Program-made: the position numbers and the translations under genes
DNA from: Cladobotryum mycophilum
Taxonomy: Eukaryota; Ascomycota; Sordariomycetes; Hypocreales; Hypocreaceae
Length of the DNA stretch: 64,000 nucleotides
Assembly (NCBI GenBank): GCA_036429605.1
Contig: JAVFKD010000002.1
Coordinates: 1,426,001 to 1,490,000 of the forward strand
Reading direction: 5' to 3'
Shown: one piece after another, positions 57,442-64,000 of the stretch
How positions within the stretch are numbered: position 1 is the stretch's first letter
How the letters are laid out: every line of letters starts with the position of its first letter
The notes under the pieces: model-generated
What the model saw: the letters and a program-made list of their open reading frames with translations, nothing else
What the model was told of the DNA's origin: nothing
Database searches by the model: none

Positions 57442-58216
57442 ATGAATCAACGAAAAGCCATTGATCCGAACCTGTTCCGCTTGCGTCAAGCGCGCGACGA
57501 GGATGTCCCAGCCATGGCCGCCCTCGACGTATCCGCCTTTCTCGACAGCCCCATGCACAAAGCCATGTTTCCTGAGCATTTACGCATCAAGCCCGGCATA
57601 CAAGACCAAGTCGAATGGAACATGACACGAATGCGGAAAGGTCTCGCCGATCTCAACCTCTACTTTTTAGTAGTGACGTACAGGAGGCCCGGGGGGCGAA
57701 ATCATTGTGGGCTCCGCCGAATGGTCGGCGCCTGCGGAGGATGATGCAGTAGCACAGCAAGAGGACGAAAAGCCGACAGAGGAGATGGCGGACGATATAG
57801 CAACGAGGTTAGACGGTCTACCGTCTTGTTTAGATAAGGGGGCAGTGATTGAAGCTGCTACAGAGGTCATGGAGTTGCTGGAACAATCGCAGGAGGCGTT
57901 TAGAGGGAAGAATAGGAACAAGATGTGGAGTAGGTACGGTCCTAGCGATTCCATCAACAGGTTTACTAATATTTGTTTAATAGCACTCAATTCAATATCC
58001 GTAGATGGCGATTATCGTGGATTAGGTATTGGCAAGCTACTTACCCTTTGGGGCATGGAAAGGGCAGAACACGACAAGGCAGACATTTGGATAGTGTCAT
58101 CTCCTCTCGGGAAGCCTTTATATGAGAAATTGGGATTTTCCATGGTTGCCGAGGGGTCAAGGCTTGGTGAGCCTCAGTATGTCATGTTGAGACTATATAA
58201 AGGCTCTCGATCATAA
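57442..58216 (+). CDS. GNAT-family N-acetyltransferase, one-run frame anomaly
   Basis: Transfers acetyl from acetyl-CoA to an unknown amine. Start at ATG 57442, then the beta1 segment FRLRQARDEDVPAMAALD. The acetyl-CoA loop is DGDYRGLGIGKLL (Q/RxxGxG/A-type) followed by VSSPLGKPLYEKLGF. The frame changes at the G6 run 57691-57696: upstream reads LNLYFLVVTYRRPG, downstream EIIVGSAEWSAPAED, both expected parts of one GNAT fold. Removing one G (or adding two) gives about 257 aa. It is the only anomaly in the window best explained by a surplus base. Intron explanations fail because the conserved GSAEWS segment starts immediately after the run. Confidence 0.8.
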
Positions 58217-58859
58217 TGGGTGATGATGGAGGACTGTTGGCGGCACCAACTGAATCTGGGAGCATTTGAAGAGTTTGTTTTATTTAGGTGTTAGGAAATT
58301 GCAATGGTCTGAATTATTCCGACAATACTGATACAAAGGCGTCGTCGAATATCGTTATAGCAGGTATGGTTTCCCACAAGATTAAATACAAAGACAGCTA
58401 TTTCTTTTTAAGACAGAAATCAGCTCAGTATATGGTTTGAGTTTCACTAAGAAACTATATCTAAGATTTAGGGTAGCTGTTTGATGCAGAGCCTCAATTT
58501 GAACAAAGAGACACTGAATCTGTAATATCATATCTTATGATTTAAAATGGTTAAATGGTACCAGGCATATAATTCTCTATCAAAGATGAAAACCATACAG
58601 CTTTTTCTTTGCTGCATCGTTTCTTTCTCTTCTTTCCTCTCTTGGGCGGGACCCCAAATGATGATTAGTCAGCAATTCTCGACCTCATGACGCTATTCAC
58701 GATCTGTTTACGATCGAGACACTCGCATCTGACTTTCATCGAAATATCGAAATACGCCATTGAATCTTTAATTAACGCGTTATTCTCAATAATATTCTTC
58801 TTGGAACACCTTTGAGCAGCCTAGGTTCTGGTGGTTGGTAACTGCCACGCGATTTCTCC
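58217..58859. other. Intergenic region GNAT/Fta1
   Basis: No gene seen; contains GNAT 3' flank and the Fta1 promoter. Confidence 0.6.
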
Positions 58860-60095
58860 ATGGCGCGTCGCAAAGCACAGGCTTCAGATGTTTCTCAAGT
58901 ACAGAGACAAAGCACACCAGATAATTCCACCGACGACATTGAGGAGTCACTAGTGCCGCCATTCTTCAACACGACGTTTTCAACACATCGCATATCGCCG
59001 CTTTATATCGGGACGCAGAAGTTGAACCAAACCCGCCTTGACCTTCTCGCTCACAGGCTACGAGATACTCTAGTTGGAGATGTTGTCCGAGGCATTCAAG
59101 TCGGCCTGGAAGCCACAGATACGCCAATAGGACAGGTTGGGCCGTTGAGGGCCGTAAAGTTTCGCTGGTTTCATGCCAGCGCTGTATTGAGCGATGGAGA
59201 ACTCGTGGGTGGCAATGAGAGTCTTTTGGATGATCAGAAACAAGGGCTTTGGATTGAGATTCGACATGAGAATGCATCATATGTTGCACTATTACTACCT
59301 GGATATTCGAACTCGCCAACTGGAACGAACAACTCCGCCGCACCGCTTTGGTCGATGCAGCCTGAGAATCCACAAGGCGCTGAGGCTGACCAGAGCCACT
59401 TCATTCACCTACCGCTTCTTCTCCTCCGGATGCCACAGGCGCTCAAATCCGTTATTGGCGACTGGTTATCGACGACCTTTGACTGTCGTGTGAGCAAGCT
59501 GAACCTCGGCACAAAGACGCTTGTCAGCGTGTGGGAAGGATGGATTCAAGCCGCTGGACTTCCTAGCAATTCTGCCGATTTGGTATTGACCCTAGCTTTC
59601 AATGCGCCGCTTGCGCAAAAGGATGGAAACAACAGCATAGACAGCGACGACAACTGGACAGAGGCGGGGCTGAGGTCTATGGACGTCAGCATTTCATCTT
59701 CAGATCTACGACGCTTCTTACGAGCTGGAAAGGCACTCCAGAAGGAAACCAGGAACATTAGCTCAGGGCCATGGGAGAATGACAACCGCGAGCGTCGCAG
59801 GTTAGCCGGCCCTAATGTGGATGACGGATGGGCTTGGCGAAAGAACAAAGATGGCACTGAACACCCCTTTACCGAAGCTCTGGCGCAATATCTCAACCAC
59901 TACTTGGCACTGAACTTATTCCACCCTAGTGTTCGTGTTGTCCAGGTGTCATGTGGAGGGTTCGTGCTTGCGCAGTCGCGGGTCAAGATTATCCGACCGG
60001 GCGGTGCAACTGATGACTTGTCTCGGGCTGCGTGGATGTTTGTGATGCAGCTGGGTGAGAGGATACGCGGAGGCGACATGCCCTCGATAACATAG
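58860..60095 (+). CDS. fta1: Kinetochore Sim4-complex subunit Fta1 (CENP-L homolog)
   Basis: Inner-kinetochore protein of the constitutive centromere network (Sim4/CCAN), acting in chromosome segregation. Single exon, 411 aa. The start of the conserved region, PFFNTTFSTHRISPLYIG, and the C-terminal half with FDCRVSKLNLG and HPSVRVVQVSCGGFVLAQ match the fungal Fta1/CENP-L family as I know it. No signal peptide or membrane segment. The flanking ATG is the first Met after an upstream stop. A housekeeping gene located next to a HET-ankyrin gene on the opposite strand. Confidence 0.82.
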   Translation: MARRKAQASDVSQVQRQSTPDNSTDDIEESLVPPFFNTTFSTHRISPLYIGTQKLNQTRLDLLAHRLRDTLVGDVVRGIQVGLEATDTPIGQVGPLRAVKFRWFHASAVLSDGELVGGNESLLDDQKQGLWIEIRHENASYVALLLPGYSNSPTGTNNSAAPLWSMQPENPQGAEADQSHFIHLPLLLLRMPQALKSVIGDWLSTTFDCRVSKLNLGTKTLVSVWEGWIQAAGLPSNSADLVLTLAFNAPLAQKDGNNSIDSDDNWTEAGLRSMDVSISSSDLRRFLRAGKALQKETRNISSGPWENDNRERRRLAGPNVDDGWAWRKNKDGTEHPFTEALAQYLNHYLALNLFHPSVRVVQVSCGGFVLAQSRVKIIRPGGATDDLSRAAWMFVMQLGERIRGGDMPSIT

Positions 60096-60245
60096 AGTTA
60101 TGGAAATCGAAGGATTATAATTTTAGCCAACGTGTTCTCGGAATGTCCGCCGATGCTAACCGCGGTCTTGGGTGCCATCAAGGGACTCAAAGGCCCGGCA
60201 CATCTTTCTGCAGACAGGGTACGCCCGCAATTCCCGACCTATGCT

Positions 60246-62185
60246 TTAATACGAGAAAGTCTCATCGTCAAAAGTGCGGGCAAAGTTGGGGTTTCGGGAA
60301 AGTTTGAGACACGTTGTCTTCTGCCATGCGTTGTACATTGCAGGGCGGCGGCGGCGGCGGCGGCGGCGCTTGGTATCCCAATCTAACGGGGACTCATTAT
60401 TCTCGTCCATTGACTTCATATCAGCGCCGTAGTCGCAAAGTAATCTAACTACCGAGCCTTGCTGAAATAATTTGGCTAAGAATAATGCTGATTGACCTTG
60501 TCCATCCTTGTCATTAAGGTTAGCACCATGGTCGAGGAGCATTTTGACTGTTTCAAAGTGGCCGTTCCGTGCCGCCACACCCAATGGCGTTATCTTTAAA
60601 AGCTCCGCTCTGTCGTAAGAGGTGGCCTTAAACAGGCTTCTATTCTTTAATAGATTTTTATTGTAGCCGAACAATGTTTCTCTTTTCTCCGAGAGAGAAA
60701 AACGGCCGTAGGTTTCGATATTGGCACCTTTCTGAATGAGTAGTCTGGCTATATCTGTATGACCCTCTGCTGCGGCTGACCGCAATAATGACGCCAGAAG
60801 ATTATCTCTCAACATACCCGTAGTAATTTTCATATGCTTCCCATTCCATCGCTCCGTTGCCATATTTGAGGAATTTGATGTTCTTTTCATATCCTCTGCG
60901 CGCCCCAGAGCGATGTCCACGATTGTCTTATATCCCCCCTTACAGCTATACGCAAGAGTTTATTGTTGAGGTCCTCGATGTTGAAATCGATATGACCTCT
61001 CTCCATGATTCCTAGAACTTGCGCCTCACCAGCCACATGGTTTGACATGTAATGATCCAGAGGCATAGTATCTACTTCTTTGGGAAGCGCATACCAAAGG
61101 CGTGCTAGCAGCGAATTGTTATTTCCTATTGCCCATCCAATGACCGTATTATCTAAGTGATCCAAGGCGAATTGGAGATCGATGAAATTCCAGTCCGGGA
61201 AGACATACGTTTCATCGAGAATTTTGTTGAACAACAAGAAAGATACTGTATCCCGGATTACTCTTTTCAGAGTAGCATCGTAATCCGGCTGAAGGATGCT
61301 ATTATCGCGGGTATTGGATGATATTCCGAACAAGGCGTAGATGTTATCGCGTGGGTCTGTTGCTTCACTGTCGCCAAATTTCTTCAGAATGGTACGAAGG
61401 TCGCGTTTTTCGGCCCACCAAGATGCCCCCCTCAAGCTTCCTGGCATTATCTCTAACACGGCTTGGATTCGCTTGTCAATCTGCATTTCTAGTGCAAATG
61501 GCATGAGGCAGAATGTCCGCGTAGATACCGACCTCCAGCCGCATACAACAACCGCTCGTCTCGCACTAGCGACCTCTTGCACAACCCAGACTCTTCGAAA
61601 CCAAGGCTTTTCAAGTAGCATTCGCAGAGCGCTCCGTCTCAGATCATGATCCGTACGTCCATATTGCTTCAGCAAAAGATTCTGCATCATTTCCCAAGAC
61701 TTCGAGGAATTTATGCTGTTATACCCCAAGGAAATGACTTGTTTGTCAAGTCTGTTCATTAAATCCATGACATGGTCAACGTTGGCATTGCCCAAGCCCA
61801 GCCAGATCAAAACTTTTTCGGCGTTTTCATAGACACTTCTCATTTGCCCAACTTGATGGCCCTTCTCTTTCATGTCTTTCTGATTAATACAAATTGCATC
61901 GATCCAAAGAATCCTGTCTTGGTCACCAAGCCTTAGGTAATGCAAAGCCGTATGCAGGTTGCTCGTTATCGCCAGTGTCTTGACTCCGTCGACAACAATT
62001 TCCTCTGGGTTAGAGATACTGCCCCAGGCGTATGACAACGCTTCGTATGGGATGCATTCGCTCTCGTGGAGGAATGAGTCGAAGAGATCGCATCGAATGG
62101 GATCTTCAGGGGAGCCTTTGCGAAGACGGACCAGCCGAATAGCGTCAGTGGCAAGGTCGATAGGGCGATGCTGATACTTTTCCAT
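60246..62185 (-). CDS. HET-domain protein with C-terminal ankyrin repeats, one-base deficit
   Basis: Non-self recognition/cell-death type protein. The HET domain spans about residues 45-200: YEALSYAWGS (47-56), ILWIDAICINQKD (92-104), RRVWVVQEVASAR. The frame is one base short at 60934-60939 (C6 on the plus strand, residue about 416): before it reads LLRIAVR, after it GYKTIVDIALGRAEDM. Correction gives 1941 nt and 646 aa. The C-terminal part has ankyrin-like units: LLASLLRSAAAEGHTDIARL, TPLGVAARNGHFETVKMLLD and SALFLAKLFQQGSVVRLLCD. An Arg8 run follows the last unit. Single exon. As written, the HET part would end 15 codons beyond the run. Confidence 0.85.
60345..60368 (-). repeat. CGC trinucleotide repeat encoding Arg8
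   Basis: Eight CGC codons in the HET-ankyrin C-terminus (KRRRRRRRRP). Microsatellite; probably length-variable. Confidence 0.9.
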
Positions 62186-64000
62186 CGTTGTGTGACGATG
62201 CAGAGAAAAGTCGAATTTTTCTTCTCTAATAGACTAAAGTTAGGATGAAAAGTTAAAATCGTGCTACATTTTAGGATCAAGTACTCCGTAGGTATGAAGG
62301 TTAAGGCACCCTCCATGAAAGCTGGGTGAGAGACAGCCCGAAGGAGGCAGAGTTGAGGCTTGGGTATCAGCATTAGGCATTCTGCAGGTGAATTGTTTAT
62401 CATTGGCCATGTTAAAATGCAATTCTTATTCGTCGCTTTACTTCCAACATAAAAAGCTCAGCGTGATAGAATAAATAGCAAATCAATATTGATGCACAGC
62501 CTTTCAAGTGTCGGGTGTTTGGGCATCTGTCATACTGTGTGACTTCCAGCGACAACACCACCAAATATTATTATGCTGCTCTACTCCGTACTCCGTGCCT
62601 GTCTAGATATGCCAGAGTTATTATGTGTTTCAATTAGGTAAGTAAGATATCAAAGTAGACAGAGATGGCGCAAGAGTCAGCATGGTTCGGTTATCTGTAG
62701 CCGAGAGCTTTAAATGATGGATTAATCTGGCGTCCTGCACTCAAATTGCATCTGTGAATCCTTCGCTCCATGATCTCGGCGAACCGATGCATCCATGATT
62801 GAAGTGGAGGGAAGCCTCTATATGCGATGCGCCCACGCGCCCTAAATTATAGTGCCTGTGTATCCTATAGCCGGGGCTGCATTCGCTGTGATCACTACAG
62901 CCAATTACGTCGAGAGGATGCCCCAGCTTTTATGTCCCGGAAATACTTGCCTCTTTTTCGTGATGGAGTGGATCAATGGTGAGGGAAGGTGCGATGCCGA
63001 CCAGCCGCGATATCCTGGAAAGAGCGGAAAAAACAAATAACATGAAGAAAATAGAAGCAACACCGAAAAGAGATACTCACCATGATATTCACATCAACAC
63101 CTCGGACAGTCTTGTGCTACTGTCACTAGACTTCCCGTCTCTAACAACTCATGCCAAGGATCTAACGTCGGTACTTGAATAGCTCGTTGATCGGCCAAGA
63201 ATTTGACAGACGCATGCGCTACTGTACGAATCGAACCTCTCGTCTCCTATCGCCAAGTAATATTTTGGATACAGTAGGTTGGTTACCATTTTCCCTCAAC
63301 CCACGTGTTTCCATCTTGGACTCTTTTTCGCGGCAGCAACCATCCGATCGACGGAATAACGGCATCGCGACATGTCATGATGGATGGGTCCCTGAATCGG
63401 CGGACCACCAAAGCCCCTCATCCTAGCCCATGTCAAGGGGGAGAGCCTGATACGTCGGCACCGTCTCGGCCATGTCCAACTTGAGCTCGAGTACAGAATA
63501 CTTCTTTGTTCCTTCACAATGCGCTCGTGTATCGTCCAGCTCCACGATTCCGGAACATCTACCCTTGTGGCTAGAGCGGGTCATGAACTTTTTTGTCGCG
63601 TGCGCATCTTACTGAGTACATATCGCATAATAAGGACGGGTTGCGTTTGGGCAGGGATTACAGCGTTTATCCGTGCTATAAGTCAACTCCGCACCAGAGG
63701 TCGCTTATGCGATGGAGTGGCGCCGGATCTCACCCGAGTGCGAAACTCCATGCCGCGGCGAAAATCAGCCGTATCTCTGGATACATACGGAGCTCTGCGG
63801 CATCAACGGCCGCAATCCTATTACTCCGTTTGGCTTTAGAAGAAGAGGATCGTGATGGCACTCGTTCCTTTCCAAGCGAAATTCCCCGGCTCCGTCCTCT
63901 TGGCAACATGTCTTGCCCACCATCAGCCTGGAGACGCCACTCCATACTTGATCACACCTCACTAGTTGGAGGAGCTAGTGAGCTTAATGGATGGTGGTGC
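62186..64000. other. Gene-free right end of window
   Basis: No gene supported. Left part is the HET-ankyrin promoter. Frames near 63170-63960 on both strands (up to 106 codons) lack codon bias or motifs. Confidence 0.5.

Noticed and set aside
23000..62185. Secondary-metabolite gene cluster including the O-methyltransferase, MFS transporter and oxidase
   Set aside because: No PKS, NRPS, terpene synthase or pathway regulator is present, and the candidates are separated by unrelated genes.
63519..63839. 106-codon plus-strand frame near the right end
   Set aside because: Arg/Ser-rich, overlaps equally long frames on the other strand, no motif.

Overview
The window is nuclear DNA of a filamentous ascomycete, most likely a Sordariomycete and possibly Hypocreales. 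Genes are intron-bearing, with short GT-AG introns of 48-112 bp, often with a CTAAC-like branch point. Gene content is typically fungal: proteinase K-type subtilase, secreted DPP IV, HET-domain proteins, an NWD-type NLR, a Sim4/Fta1 kinetochore subunit, and two tRNA genes with 11-nt introns. Nothing looks bacterial. Species cannot be fixed from the sequence.

Layout. 0.5-11 kb: subtilase (566-1895), an unrecognised coiled-coil protein (2705-3774), a GH43 glycosidase (5388-7106) convergent with an alginate-lyase-family protein (7518-8760), and an FAD dehydrogenase (9263-10969). 12.6-21.1 kb: a damaged island holding an APH-type kinase, an F-box/LRR 3' fragment, about 0.7 kb of AT-rich DNA, a HET protein and an HNH protein. 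The kinase, HET and HNH genes each carry in-frame TAG codons. 23-33 kb: secreted endonuclease/exonuclease/phosphatase-family protein, APC permease, tRNA-Glu, 5'-nucleotidase-family enzyme, O-methyltransferase. 33-41 kb: a four-exon NACHT-WD40 NLR (about 1494 aa) and an eight-exon MFS transporter. 41-53 kb: DPP IV, a small Gln-rich protein, a GPI-anchored-type secreted protein, a membrane-anchored multicopper oxidase with a 12-His tail, and a phospholipase C-type phosphoesterase. 55-62 kb: tRNA-His, an OM14-like membrane protein, a GNAT acetyltransferase, Fta1/CENP-L, and a HET-ankyrin protein. The rest is intergenic.

Two kinds of gene damage stand out. Scattered over six otherwise intact genes are nine one-base length anomalies, all in G or C runs of 4-6. 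Correcting each by one base gives a full-length product of coherent frame in every gene, so consensus errors are the first suspicion. In the 12.6-21.1 kb island the damage is instead substitution-type nonsense (TAG/TAA) around AT-rich DNA, which fits RIP-like C-to-T mutation spreading from a dead repeat.

Functionally the window is rich in secreted or surface enzymes (protease, GH43, lyase, phosphatase-fold protein, DPP IV, oxidase, phospholipase) and in allorecognition/innate-immunity-type genes (HET, NLR, HET-ankyrin). I see no biosynthetic cluster. All family assignments come from reading motifs and remembered family features; no database search was run.
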